DNA of 64,000 bases from Lachnospiraceae bacterium (GCA_015057005.1 SVFF01000001.1:310001-374000); one strand, 5' to 3'. Positions 17,416 through 26,955 are shown, counted from the stretch's first letter. Numbers and translations: made by a program. Notes: generated by a model from the letters alone, not told the origin.

Positions 17416-18885
17416 TCATTTCCACACAATCGTACGCTCAGGATCATACAAAATACCATAACCGGCTTCCTTCATGGCTTTGCAGAATTTCAGGCTCACT
17501 GTACGATAATCCGTATCCGCAGGCAGCACCGAAGCATCGAAAATGCCTTCTTTTTCCAGATAAGGGACACCTACAATCTCTTCCCAAAGCACCCGGCACT
17601 CTTTCCGCACCTGCATGCAGCGGATGTCCACAGCCTCCGCCGATTGGGTCAGCACTGCTCTGTGCAAGCTGCCGCTGAAATACCGGGGCAATCCTTCATA
17701 ATATACTGTGCCCTGTGAGGACATGCGTCCGCCGATGGTCACACCACGGTCCAGAACACGACCTCCCACAGCGCCCAGATCTGTTCTGCTCTCTAAGGCA
17801 CCTTTTTCATATACTAATTTGTAAAATCCCAGATGCTTTAAATGTACTGCCTTGGCTCCATAGCCCATACGGTCCGCCAGATCCTGCAAAGCTCTAAGGC
17901 CTGCATCATAAGCATACTGCTTGCTCCGGGGATTCTCCGCAGTGGAGCCGGTGTGGCACCGCCAATGGTAAAGCACTCTGGGAATATGTGCGATCTCTTC
18001 CTGGCTGACGCTTGCACTTGCTCTCAGCACCAGATCATAATCCTGGGCGCCGTCATAGGCTGACCGAAAGCCCAGAGACTGTATCAATTCTCTTGTCATT
18101 ACCAGGAAATGGCAAATATAATTATTACTGTACAGAAGATCACGGTTAAAATCTTCTTTTCTGTTGGGCTCATAGAAGAGGGTCATATCACCATTACATT
18201 TGTCTTCATCAGAATAGATCATCTGTAAGGCGGCTCCCCGGTCTTTTGTCCGATCAATGGCATACGCCATTTCATACAGGGCGTCCGGTGTCAGCACATC
18301 GTCATGATCCAATAGCCCCACATAATCTCCTGCAGCATATTTCAGCGCCTGATTGGTGTTGGCTGCAATTCCGGCATTCTCGGTGAGTTTTACGTAGCAC
18401 AAGCGGCCGCAGTCCCAGGTTGCATACTTTGCCAGCGCCTTATGGCATGTGCACTCTTCGTCACATAACTGCTCTTTACCGCAAGACTGCTTTGGCAAAC
18501 CCTTTGCTTCCGGCTCGTCAGACCAACTCAGCCCCTGCTCAGCCAACAGTTTGTCCACAGCCACGCCCACACTGTCATCCGGCGTAGCATCTGCCAAGAT
18601 CAACTCCCAATAAGGGTAGCTTTGCTCCGCCACGGACAGGATCATTTCCCGCAGATAAGTCTCATTTGTGCGATACGCAGGAACCAGGATGCTGAAAACA
18701 GCATCCCGGTCTTTGGACCATGCTCTCTGGCGGGCCAATTCCTCCTCTGATACCGGTTGGTAAGTGTAAGGAACATTTTTGCGTTCTTCCAGCCTCTCCA
18801 GCACCGCATACCAGGTGTTCTTGATCCCGTTTCGCTTCAGGTAATATATGGTTTTTTTAACATTTGCCAAATTGATTTTTCCCAT
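17416..18885 (-). CDS. GT2 glycosyltransferase with a Cys-rich insertion
   Basis: 489 residues: a short helical leader (1-55), a GT-A domain (63-330) starting FSILVPAYRTNETYL, with GLLDHDDVL (DxD, about 190-198) and AYDGAQDYDLVLRA, then a C-terminal region of about 150 residues without an assigned fold. Between residues 135 and 163, inside the GT-A domain, are six Cys (135, 141, 145, 147, 159, 163) and His148, in a stretch that ordinary GT2 relatives lack. The Cys spacing could bind a metal. It follows the phosphoglucomutase gene by 13 nt, with a weak ribosome binding site, so translation may be coupled. Confidence 0.8.
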   Translation of the reverse strand: MGKINLANVKKTIYYLKRNGIKNTWYAVLERLEERKNVPYTYQPVSEEELARQRAWSKDRDAVFSILVPAYRTNETYLREMILSVAEQSYPYWELILADATPDDSVGVAVDKLLAEQGLSWSDEPEAKGLPKQSCGKEQLCDEECTCHKALAKYATWDCGRLCYVKLTENAGIAANTNQALKYAAGDYVGLLDHDDVLTPDALYEMAYAIDRTKDRGAALQMIYSDEDKCNGDMTLFYEPNRKEDFNRDLLYSNNYICHFLVMTRELIQSLGFRSAYDGAQDYDLVLRASASVSQEEIAHIPRVLYHWRCHTGSTAENPRSKQYAYDAGLRALQDLADRMGYGAKAVHLKHLGFYKLVYEKGALESRTDLGAVGGRVLDRGVTIGGRMSSQGTVYYEGLPRYFSGSLHRAVLTQSAEAVDIRCMQVRKECRVLWEEIVGVPYLEKEGIFDASVLPADTDYRTVSLKFCKAMKEAGYGILYDPERTIVWK

Positions 18886-18898
18886 ATTGTGTTACAGC

Positions 18899-20620
18899 TT
18901 ACAGGACTGCTTTTAAATCCTCTGTCAGCTTCTCCAATTTCTTTTCGGAATCCTTAAGGCTGCTGCCCTTAACACCCATATAGAACTTGATCTTGGGCTC
19001 AGTGCCGGAAGGACGTGCACAGCACCAATTGTTGTCGGGCAGTTCAAAGTACAGTACGTTGGATGCAGGAAGTCCTGTGGTGGTCTTCTCTCCTGTTACC
19101 ATATCAAGGATTACATCATTCTGATAATCACGGAACTTCAGCACCTGCAGATCTCCGAAGTTCTTGGGAGGATTGGTGCGCAGCTTATCCATGATTTCCG
19201 CGATCTGACGGGAACCGTCGATACCCTTTAAGGTGATGGTGTACTGGCTCTCCTTGAAGTAACCGTATTTCTCGTACATATCTAACATCATATCCCACAG
19301 AGTCTTGCCCTGCTTCTTGCAGAATGCTGCTGCCTCACACAGACACATTACCGCTACTACCGCATCCTTATCTCTTGCGTGGGTACCTGCCAGACAACCG
19401 TAGCTCTCTTCCAGACCGAATACATAATTGTTGGAGCCGGTCTGCTCGAACAGCTTGATCTGCTCTCCGATGAACTTGAAGCCTGTAAGCACCTCGATCA
19501 GTTTCACGCCGTAGGACTGGGTGATAGGCTGGGTCATGTTGGTGGTAACGATGGTGGTAACCAGTGCAGGATTTGTGGGCATGGTCTGCGTTGCTGCTCT
19601 CTCTCTCAGAATATACTCAGCAATGATCATACCGGACATATTGCCGGTGAAAGGAATATACTCGCCGGTCTTGGTGTCCTTTGCGTAGATACCCAGACGG
19701 TCTGCATCAGGGTCAGTCGCCAGAACGATATCTGCATCCTTTTCCTTAGCCAGTCTGAGTGCATAAGTAAATGCCTTGGGATCCTCGGGGTTGGGGTACT
19801 CCAGTGTGGTAAACTTGGGATCCGGATTCTCCTGCTCGGGAACCACGTATACGTTCTTGAAACCAAGCTCAGCCAATACGCGTCTTACGGGTACATTGCC
19901 GGTGCCGCATAAAGGAGTGTAGACGATCTTAATATCCTCAGCTACTTCCTTGATCACTTCAGGATGAATGATCTGCTTCTTCAGCTCTACCATGTAAGCA
20001 TCATCAATTTCCTTGCCGATCACGTTGTAAAGTCCCGCCTCCATAGCAGCTTCCTTAGACATAGTCTTAACGGTATGATAGTCGGTAATACTCTTTACCT
20101 CGGTAATAATCTCTTTATCCTTGGGAGCGGTAACCTGTGCGCCGTCCTCCCAGTATACTTTATAACCATTGTACTCAGGAGGATTGTGGCTTGCAGTCAC
20201 AACAATACCTGCGGTACATCCCAGTGTGCGCAGAGCAAAAGAAAGCTCGGGAGTAGGTCTCAGGGCATCGAACACGTAGCTCTTGATGCCGTTTGCAGAC
20301 AGGCAAAGAGCTGCCGCATCAGCAAATTCAGGGGACATGTTGCGGGAATCGTATGCGATCGCCACACCCTTATCCTGGGTTCCCTGCTTCAGGATATAAT
20401 TTGCCAGACCCTGGGTAGCCTTACGTACAGTGTACAGGTTCATGCGGTTGGTGCCTGCACCGATCACACCGCGCAATCCGCCGGTACCAAAATCCAGTTC
20501 CTTATAAAAACGATCTTCAATTTCTTTCTCATCATCCTTAATTGCCAACAGTTCCTTCTTGGTGTCCTGATCAAAATAATCATCTTCCAACCAGAATTTA
20601 AATTCATCCATATAACCCAT
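18899..20620 (-). CDS. pgcA: phosphoglucomutase/phosphomannomutase
   Basis: A 573-residue alpha-D-phosphohexomutase of the PgcA (YhxB)/PGM2 subgroup. Seen: substrate-entry FGTGGLRGVIGAGTNRMN, the phosphoserine loop VVTASHNPPEYNGYK, the metal-binding loop ATDPDADRLGI, the sugar-binding GLEESYG, and the C-terminal phosphate-binding RPSGTEPKIKFY. It interconverts glucose-6-P and glucose-1-P, the substrate of RmlA in this locus. ATG 20620 has CAGGAGG at good spacing; the 28-codon upstream extension would begin soon after the promoter and is not favoured. Inclusion in the glycan operon fits supply of sugar-1-phosphate. Confidence 0.92.
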   Translation of the reverse strand: MGYMDEFKFWLEDDYFDQDTKKELLAIKDDEKEIEDRFYKELDFGTGGLRGVIGAGTNRMNLYTVRKATQGLANYILKQGTQDKGVAIAYDSRNMSPEFADAAALCLSANGIKSYVFDALRPTPELSFALRTLGCTAGIVVTASHNPPEYNGYKVYWEDGAQVTAPKDKEIITEVKSITDYHTVKTMSKEAAMEAGLYNVIGKEIDDAYMVELKKQIIHPEVIKEVAEDIKIVYTPLCGTGNVPVRRVLAELGFKNVYVVPEQENPDPKFTTLEYPNPEDPKAFTYALRLAKEKDADIVLATDPDADRLGIYAKDTKTGEYIPFTGNMSGMIIAEYILRERAATQTMPTNPALVTTIVTTNMTQPITQSYGVKLIEVLTGFKFIGEQIKLFEQTGSNNYVFGLEESYGCLAGTHARDKDAVVAVMCLCEAAAFCKKQGKTLWDMMLDMYEKYGYFKESQYTITLKGIDGSRQIAEIMDKLRTNPPKNFGDLQVLKFRDYQNDVILDMVTGEKTTTGLPASNVLYFELPDNNWCCARPSGTEPKIKFYMGVKGSSLKDSEKKLEKLTEDLKAVL

Positions 20621-20737
20621 GTCCTTATCCTCCTGTTTTTTGCGTTTTCTCTGCCATATGCCTGCCGCCAATCCTGTCTTGATCAGTGCCAGAACATACA
20701 GCATTTTGTTTATTTTATATCATTTACATCAATTTTC

Positions 20738-20766
20738 ATTATATCACAAAATAACAAACTTATCTA
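20738..20766 (-). promoter_or_regulatory. promoter of the pgcA transcript
   Basis: Reverse strand -35 TAGATA (20761-20766), 17-bp spacer, extended -10 TGATATAAT (TATAAT at 20738-20743). It follows the long hairpin element at 20880-21033, which could shield this promoter from upstream readthrough. Confidence 0.6.
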
Positions 20767-20879
20767 CACGAAATTCCCACAACTCCGCCACCTCACCCGG
20801 TGCCATAATACCTCTATTCTGTATTCTTTTTCGCTCTACCTCCGGCACAAAATTTCACGCAGTGTTTTTTCTAATAACA

Positions 20880-21033
20880 GCGGAGGCTGTGCCGATGTTC
20901 CAACGCCGGGCCCTTAAAAACCCTCGGTACTTAGCGAGGTAAGACGAAATGCAATTTCGTCTCGAGCTTAGTATCCGCTAGGGTTTTTACGGAGCGAGAG
21001 CGTGCCCAAGTGGAACATCGGCACAGCCCCCGC
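20880..21033. repeat. nested hairpin element, copy A of a conserved intergenic repeat
   Basis: Outer arms GCGGaGGCTGTGCCGATGTT-CCA (20880-20902) pair with 21011-21033 (18 bp perfect plus 4 bp after one mismatch). Within are TAAAAACCCT / AGGGTTTTTA arms and a central hairpin AGACGAAAT-GCA-ATTTCGTCT (20942-20962). The centre 20925-20977, CGGTACTTAGCGAGG...TCGAGCTTAGTATCCG, matches the reverse strand of the element at 23246-23317. No coding capacity is evident in 20621-21071 apart from the pgcA promoter. Confidence 0.85.
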
Positions 21034-21071
21034 GTCATATTCTCATGCACTCCATGCGGGAAATTCATCCT

Positions 21072-23135
21072 CTACCCCTCTATCTTCAGGGAAAAATCAC
21101 TGCGATCCAGCGAGAAATTCCGATTGAAATAAGGATCGCCCGCCTCCAGTTCCTTCGCCCATTTCTGTCGGAACTGCTCTGATTCTCTGTTGTAGCGCTC
21201 GGCCTTCTCGCCATTGTCGTCCAGTCCTCTGGAAATGGACTCATAGTGGAACAATTCAGCAAAGGGAGTGAACACATTGAGAAGACCCTTAGCACGAAGC
21301 TTCAGGCAAAAATCCACATCGTTCAAGGACACGGCAAAGCTCTCCTCCAGGCCGCCCACTTCCTGGTACAGGCTCTTTTTCACCATCAGGCAGGCACCTG
21401 TCACAGCGGTAAAGTTCTGGGCATAACACAGTCTTCCCATATAGCCCAGATTCTGGCGGTGCTGTTTGTAATGAACGTGACCGGCAGTGCGATGAGCACC
21501 CAGACCAATGACAACACCTGCATGCTGGATGGTCCTGTCACCGTAGTAAAGCTTCGCACCCACAGCGCCCACATCTGCACGCTGGGCATACATAAGCAGC
21601 TCCTCCAGCCAGTTCACAGTGATTACCTCAGTATCATTGTTCAAAAGCAGAATATATTCTCCGTTGGCGTAAGAAACGCCCAGGTTGTTCACTGCAGAAT
21701 AATTGAACTCTCCGTGATAAGTCACAACAGACACACTACCGTCAGTCACCTTGCCGCTTAACGCTTTGGATCCCTTACTGCGAAGTACTCCGCCGTCATT
21801 TTTGCAAACGGTGAGCTTGCTAACCGCCTCTTCATAGGAATAACCCAAAAGCTCACTGTAATAATCCTTGATTTCCTGGGTAGTACTGTTATTTTCTACA
21901 ATAATTACTTCCAGGTTGTCATAAGTGGACTTGTCAAAAATGGAAGCAATACAGCGCTGGAGATCAGCCGCATGATCCTTGTTGGCGATCACAATGGAAA
22001 TCTTGGGATTGCCGGTAATATCATAACGGATACGGAAGATGGTCTCAAAAGCCCTGGTACTTGTAATATGGAAGTGATCATAGCCGTGCTTCCTAAGATG
22101 CTCGGACACAGCACCCTTGGCCGCTTCAATAGCGTAGGGTTTTGCGCCGATACCGGAGGCCACACTGCCTGCATGACTTCTCCAATAGTACATCAGTCTG
22201 GGCACGTGCACAATTTTCCTGGCATTATCAGTCAGACGCAGAATCATATCATGGTCCTGGCTGCCGTCAAATTTGGGGCGGAACAGTTCATTGCCATCCA
22301 GAAGTTCTCTGGAAAATACGCTGAAATGGCAGATGTAATTGTTGGCACGCAGATTATCCGGAGCAAAATCCGGCTTAAAGTGCATGGTCAGCATCTTGTT
22401 GATATCGCCGCTTCGGAAAGTGGTCTCATCGCAGTAAATATAATCTGCGCCCTGTTCATTGATCACCTTCACATACTCATACAGCACGGAAGGATGCAGA
22501 ATATCATCCTGATCAAAGAGACCGATATACTCACCGGTAGCCAGCTTCAGACATTCGTTGGTATTGCCGGCGATACCGCCGTTCTTTTCCAGGCGTTTGT
22601 ACACAATACGGCCATTTGCCTTTGCCGCATACTCTCTGCAGATTTCCTCGATGTAATTGTGCTCTGCGTCAGAACCGTCTGCCAGACAAAGTTCCCAATT
22701 TTCGTAGGTCTGGTTCATCACGGAATCCAGCATCTCGATCTGGAATTCCCTTGCGTTGTTCCAGAGGGGTACCAGAATACTAATCTTAACAGGTCTCTCA
22801 AACACAGTCTCCCGCTCCAGCTTCCGCTGTTCTTCATCCGGAAAGCTCTCTGTGCCGAACTGCTTCATGGCCTCCCGCTCTCTCTTTTTATAATCCAGCT
22901 TGTGGATCACACCCTTAACGCCGCCGCAATTGGACACGCGGTCCTTTTGGCGGATGGCCCAGTGCATCACATCCCTGGCGGGCTTGCTGTACTTCCATAA
23001 AGGATTGTTTTTGATTCGGTTCAGTTTCCAGGTAAGCTCTTCGTTTTTGGATTCCAATTCAGCGATTCTGGAAGCCATGTCAGCATTCTTCAGATGCTCT
23101 CGCTCATACGCTTCCCTATAATCCATCTCTGCCAT
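21072..23135 (-). CDS. tandem-domain GT2 glycosyltransferase
   Basis: 687 residues. An N-terminal coiled-coil (about 1-40, SRIAELESKNEELTWKL) is followed by two GT2 GT-A domains. Domain 1 (about 110-350) begins VKISILVPLWNN and has GLFDQDDIL and FDGSQDHDMILRL. Domain 2 (about 375-640) begins PKISIVIANKDHAADLQ, with IVENNST, LLLNNDTEVI and AVSLNDVDFCLKLRA. Two active sites in one chain are typical of enzymes that build an alternating or repeated polymer. ATG 23135 follows CGGAG; the longer frame would start inside the hairpin. The gene stands alone between two copies of the structured repeat, in inverted orientation to each other. Confidence 0.85.
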   Translation of the reverse strand: MAEMDYREAYEREHLKNADMASRIAELESKNEELTWKLNRIKNNPLWKYSKPARDVMHWAIRQKDRVSNCGGVKGVIHKLDYKKREREAMKQFGTESFPDEEQRKLERETVFERPVKISILVPLWNNAREFQIEMLDSVMNQTYENWELCLADGSDAEHNYIEEICREYAAKANGRIVYKRLEKNGGIAGNTNECLKLATGEYIGLFDQDDILHPSVLYEYVKVINEQGADYIYCDETTFRSGDINKMLTMHFKPDFAPDNLRANNYICHFSVFSRELLDGNELFRPKFDGSQDHDMILRLTDNARKIVHVPRLMYYWRSHAGSVASGIGAKPYAIEAAKGAVSEHLRKHGYDHFHITSTRAFETIFRIRYDITGNPKISIVIANKDHAADLQRCIASIFDKSTYDNLEVIIVENNSTTQEIKDYYSELLGYSYEEAVSKLTVCKNDGGVLRSKGSKALSGKVTDGSVSVVTYHGEFNYSAVNNLGVSYANGEYILLLNNDTEVITVNWLEELLMYAQRADVGAVGAKLYYGDRTIQHAGVVIGLGAHRTAGHVHYKQHRQNLGYMGRLCYAQNFTAVTGACLMVKKSLYQEVGGLEESFAVSLNDVDFCLKLRAKGLLNVFTPFAELFHYESISRGLDDNGEKAERYNRESEQFRQKWAKELEAGDPYFNRNFSLDRSDFSLKIEG

Positions 23136-23167
23136 CTTGTTTCTCCGTTTCCTTATTACCCCAGTCC

Positions 23168-23364
23168 GTCCGTGCGGGTCGTATATATATTCCACTCGGA
23201 CACGTGTCTCACAAGGTCAACAAGTTGACCTCGTAAAGAGCGTAACGGTACTAAGCTCGAAGGCGAACTTCGTTTCGCCAGGCGAAGCTTGTTTCGCCTT
23301 AACCTCGCTAAGTGCCGACGCTCTTTAAGTGTCCTTGTGAAACATATATACGGCCCGCGCGGAC
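23168..23364. repeat. nested hairpin element, copy B of the conserved intergenic repeat
   Basis: Outer arms 23168-23188 and 23344-23364 pair over 21 bp with two G-U pairs (GTCCGTGCGGG / CCCGCGCGGAC ends). Further pairs: TCACAAGG with CCTTGTGA (23209-23216, 23332-23339), a local AGGTCAAC-AA-GTTGACCT, AAAGAGCGT (23235-23243) with ACGCTCTTT (23318-23326), and alternating GGCGAA/TTCGCC arms in the centre. The core 23246-23317 matches copy A in reverse orientation (ACTTAGCGAGG ... TCGAGCTTAGTA). Confidence 0.85.
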
Positions 23365-23416
23365 TCCTCGGTAATTTACTAAATGCTATTAAATATTTTC
23401 AAATATCATATCAGGA

Positions 23417-25528
23417 TCATCTGGCGCCGTGGGCAATATCAGCGGCCACTTCTGCCGGCACACGGATCATCTCGAACTCCACGTGGAGAGTGTTGATCTC
23501 CTGCATTCTGCACTTCTCCAGATTCAGGTTGATATTGGGATCATCGGTACTGAATACCAGGCTCAAAGCATCCGGATTTTCCTTGCTTACCTTTAATCTG
23601 GTGCCGTTTACGATCAGGTGCTTTCTCTTTTTGTAGGGGAAGGTTTCTCCATTTAAGATAAGTTTCTTTACCTTCACAATGCAGGCGCACATGGAAGGAT
23701 CAATACGCAGCATCTTCACATTGGCGCCTACTGTGATATCCAGCACTGCATCTTTGTCGGATAGGTACGCATCCCTTACAAAATAGGAATTCTCCTCGCT
23801 GTAGCCTTGACCGTAATCCTCGTAAATCTGCACTCTGCTTACATTGGCAGAATCAGGATATGCCTCCAGTGCCTTCTGTGGCTGCCACATGCGGTTGCCC
23901 AGCGCTGCCCGCATCTGTTCCAGAGAAGTGTACCGGCCTGCCACATTGTCCTGGAAATTCTGCTCCTGCTCCAGGATATCCTCAGCCTCTGCCTTGGTCA
24001 TACCAAGTTCTTTCAGGATCACCTCCCGGTCCACCCGGTCACTGTACTCTGTCTCCTTCAGGAAGTAGTGCAATGCCCGATAAGCCAGATGCCTGGCGTT
24101 AACACATTTTTGCTCCGTCCATTCGTAGTCCAGCACGGTCCACTCGTCGCCGTTCACCAAAATATTGGAAAAGATCATATCCATATCCGCAATGGGACAT
24201 TCCTGACCAAAACTGCTTCTCTTTACATACTCCCGGAAGAGTTCATAAAAGCCCTGGCGGTCATCCCCGGCGAGGCACTTATTCATCAAATCTGAGAGCG
24301 CTTCTCCCTCCACATACTCCAATCCGGCTGCCACAGTTCCTAATCCGGTGCTTTCGTCATTTTCTATCACACAACGGTTCATGGAAAGACCGCTTCCCGC
24401 ATATCGCGCACTGAGTCTTTCGTAATTTTCTTGAAGTGCACGGATATGCTCATCGGCGGCTGCGCTCATAGGGATTTTGCGCACCTGCATTTTCTCACCG
24501 CCCTCAGGCAATCCACACTTTCGGATTTCTGTTTTAATGCGGTATTTTGCTGCTCTGTCGTTGGAATACCGGGTGTATTTTACCTCAAATCCCTCTCCCA
24601 ACACTGCCATGTAGGAGTTGGAAAAAATATCAAAAAGCTTGTCTTCCACCAGGCCGTTAAACGCATCGGACTCATCGAAGAGAAGCATCCTATCCTTATC
24701 AAAATTGCGGTAATTGAGGGTCAGTTCCCCTTTTTTCGGCAAGTATTCATCAGAATAAACCGAGGACATAAATTTGTAATCGGGGTAGGGGTAATAAAAA
24801 TGATACTGCTTCACACCACAGGTCTTGAAGATCTTTTCCAAGCCCTGACGGCTGAAGGTGCGAACACCGTCTTCTGCCTTGTAATTTTCAATACCGCCAA
24901 AGAAGGTACCTACATGATCCTCACGGCAGCCTGCAAAATACTTAAGCCCCAGTCTGTTCTCTATAGCGATCAGCATCCTGCCTCCGGGAGCCAGGTGCTT
25001 CTGTAAAATCTTCAGGAAATCTTCGTAGGGAGTCTGACCGCCCATGTAGCTCTGGGCATATTCAAATACGCCAATCAGACAAATGTAATCGTAATCTGCA
25101 GGAAGTGTCTTCTCCACATCCTTAAAATTGCCCACATGAATGGTCACATTGTCGCAGTCTTTATGGCGATAGGCATTGATGAGGCTCCTCTTTCTGGAAA
25201 GCTCCACGCAGGTAACTTCCCCGGCCTTGCGAGCCAACGCACCGGTGATGGCGCCGCAGCCACTGCCCACTTCCAGCACCTTGGCACTCTTGTCCATAGG
25301 CACCCAATCCACAATATTTTCTCTGATATGGGACAGATGATACAAAAAGGGCCAGCTGTTTCTTTCCCTGACAATGTCCATGTACGCTTCTTCCGGATGA
25401 TTTTTCACCGTCTCCAGAAGTTCATCCTCAATGGCACCGTCACTATAAAAATCCTGCCCCGGATAAAGAGTGTAATCCAGTATGATCCTGCCTATTTTTT
25501 CTTGCTTTTCCTGCAATTGATTCTGCAT
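23417..25528 (-). CDS. WbdD-like methyltransferase/kinase-like glycan chain terminator (inferred)
   Basis: 703 residues. Residues about 50-260 are a class I SAM methyltransferase: VLEVGSGCGAITGAL (84-98), acidic CVELS (107-111), LIGVFEYAQ (post-I region). Residues about 315-495 look like a protein-kinase/aminoglycoside-phosphotransferase fold: MDMIFSNILV gives Asp450 and Asn455 in the D-x4-N spacing, and VLDYEWT gives the metal-binding Asp467. A helical stretch (about 505-545) and a beta-rich C-terminus (about 560-700) follow. In E. coli O9a the WbdD methyltransferase-kinase, of very similar length and the same domain order, caps the O-antigen so that Wzt can recognise it. Here the gene lies 110 nt from wzt and wzm. 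Function is inferred; the two domains are read directly from motifs. Confidence 0.65.
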   Translation of the reverse strand: MQNQLQEKQEKIGRIILDYTLYPGQDFYSDGAIEDELLETVKNHPEEAYMDIVRERNSWPFLYHLSHIRENIVDWVPMDKSAKVLEVGSGCGAITGALARKAGEVTCVELSRKRSLINAYRHKDCDNVTIHVGNFKDVEKTLPADYDYICLIGVFEYAQSYMGGQTPYEDFLKILQKHLAPGGRMLIAIENRLGLKYFAGCREDHVGTFFGGIENYKAEDGVRTFSRQGLEKIFKTCGVKQYHFYYPYPDYKFMSSVYSDEYLPKKGELTLNYRNFDKDRMLLFDESDAFNGLVEDKLFDIFSNSYMAVLGEGFEVKYTRYSNDRAAKYRIKTEIRKCGLPEGGEKMQVRKIPMSAAADEHIRALQENYERLSARYAGSGLSMNRCVIENDESTGLGTVAAGLEYVEGEALSDLMNKCLAGDDRQGFYELFREYVKRSSFGQECPIADMDMIFSNILVNGDEWTVLDYEWTEQKCVNARHLAYRALHYFLKETEYSDRVDREVILKELGMTKAEAEDILEQEQNFQDNVAGRYTSLEQMRAALGNRMWQPQKALEAYPDSANVSRVQIYEDYGQGYSEENSYFVRDAYLSDKDAVLDITVGANVKMLRIDPSMCACIVKVKKLILNGETFPYKKRKHLIVNGTRLKVSKENPDALSLVFSTDDPNINLNLEKCRMQEINTLHVEFEMIRVPAEVAADIAHGAR

Positions 25529-25638
25529 TCTTCTTCTCCCTGCATACTATCACTTTCTCAGCGATACAGCATCATATTGCGGACAGGCCCTGTGCCCATT
25601 CCCGCTTCAATCCGACATAACAATTATCATTAACCCTT

Positions 25639-26955
25639 TTAGCTCACATCATTTACAACCGTCACGGAATCCATGTCGTAGTAGCCCACTGTATTTTTAT
25701 CGGATACTACGGTGATATTCAGCACATCGTACAGTCTGTGGTAAACTTCAAAATTATTGCCATTATATCCGGTCACCCCAAAGGACAGCAGATACTCTCC
25801 TCCCTGGAGGCTCATTTTCTGCCGGAAAGTAATCTCTTTCACCTGTCCAGGTTCCACACTGTCCAGAAATGCTCTCTCGGCCATGGTGTTGGTACCGGTG
25901 ATTTCCGTACCTCTGGCATCCTTAAAAGATACTGCAAAGATAGGCGCCGGAATATGATCGTTTACTTTTACTTTCATGTGAATGGTAAACTCAGTACCCT
26001 TAATAACAGCTGAAGAGCGGACACCGTTTTCATCTGTCACGTAACACTCTACGATCTCAGCCTGTCTGGTACCATACTCCTGGGCATCCGGATTGATGGA
26101 ATCTGCCAGCTTGCTCTTTGCACTGCCCTCCCGGCTGTTCTCTCCATTTTCTTCGTACTGGCCCACCAGCACACGCTTAAAGGCATCGATCATCTCTTTG
26201 GGACTTCCTTCTCCCAGAAGATTTCCTTTATTCAGCAAAAATACCCTGTCGCAGTACTTGCTGATGCTGCCTAGGTCATGGCTGACGAAGATGATGGTCT
26301 TGCCCATTTTCTTAAATTCTTCAAATTTATGATAACATTTGGCCTGGAAGAAAACATCTCCCACAGAAAGAGCTTCATCTACGATCAGGATTTCAGGCTC
26401 AATGTTGATGGCCACTGCAAAGGCCAAACGCACGAACATACCGCTGGAATAAGTCTTGCAAGGCTGATACACATAGTCGCCGATATCCGCAAACTCCAGA
26501 ATGGCAGGAAGCTTTTCAGCGATCTCCTTCTCGGAATATCCCATCATGGTGCCGTTTAAGTACACATTTTCAATGCCGTTGTACTCCATATTGAAGCCGG
26601 CTCCCAGCTCCAACAGCGCAGAAATACGTCCGGCTACATTCACCTCGCCGGAGGTTGGATTCAGCACGCCGGTTATTATCTTGAGCAGCGTGGATTTACC
26701 GGAACCGTTGGTACCGATAATACCCACACACTCACCCTTTTTTACATTTAAATTCACACCGTTTAAAGCATAGTACAGCTTATAATTGTTCTTCTTAAGC
26801 CCTAGTGCATCGTACATGCGGTCTCTAAGCTTTTCGTACAATTTATATACTTTTACTACGTTTTTGACTTCTATTGCATATTCTTCTGCATATTCTTCTG
26901 CATGATCCTGCGCGTACACTTCCTCAGGACGCACGATTCTAAATTGATTTCTCAT
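25639..26955 (-). CDS. wzt: polysaccharide ABC exporter ATPase with C-terminal glycan-binding domain
   Basis: 438 residues. The nucleotide-binding domain (about 30-260) has Walker A GIIGTNGSGKST, signature YSSGMFVRLAFA, Walker B EILIVDEALS and switch His in VFSHDL-like FVSHDLG. After a linker, residues about 300-435 form a beta-sandwich with ITGTNTMAERAF and GGEYLLSFGVTGYNG, resembling the Wzt C-terminal domain that binds the capped end of a polysaccharide. Wzt-type exporters with such a domain move completed chains on a lipid carrier. It is directly upstream of the WbdD-like gene and downstream of the permease, which fits a recognise-and-export unit. Confidence 0.88.
   Translation of the reverse strand: MRNQFRIVRPEEVYAQDHAEEYAEEYAIEVKNVVKVYKLYEKLRDRMYDALGLKKNNYKLYYALNGVNLNVKKGECVGIIGTNGSGKSTLLKIITGVLNPTSGEVNVAGRISALLELGAGFNMEYNGIENVYLNGTMMGYSEKEIAEKLPAILEFADIGDYVYQPCKTYSSGMFVRLAFAVAINIEPEILIVDEALSVGDVFFQAKCYHKFEEFKKMGKTIIFVSHDLGSISKYCDRVFLLNKGNLLGEGSPKEMIDAFKRVLVGQYEENGENSREGSAKSKLADSINPDAQEYGTRQAEIVECYVTDENGVRSSAVIKGTEFTIHMKVKVNDHIPAPIFAVSFKDARGTEITGTNTMAERAFLDSVEPGQVKEITFRQKMSLQGGEYLLSFGVTGYNGNNFEVYHRLYDVLNITVVSDKNTVGYYDMDSVTVVNDVS

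Noticed and set aside
23136..23195. Extension of the tandem GT2 gene to 23195
   Set aside because: It would start within the hairpin element; ATG 23135 has CGGAG at good spacing.
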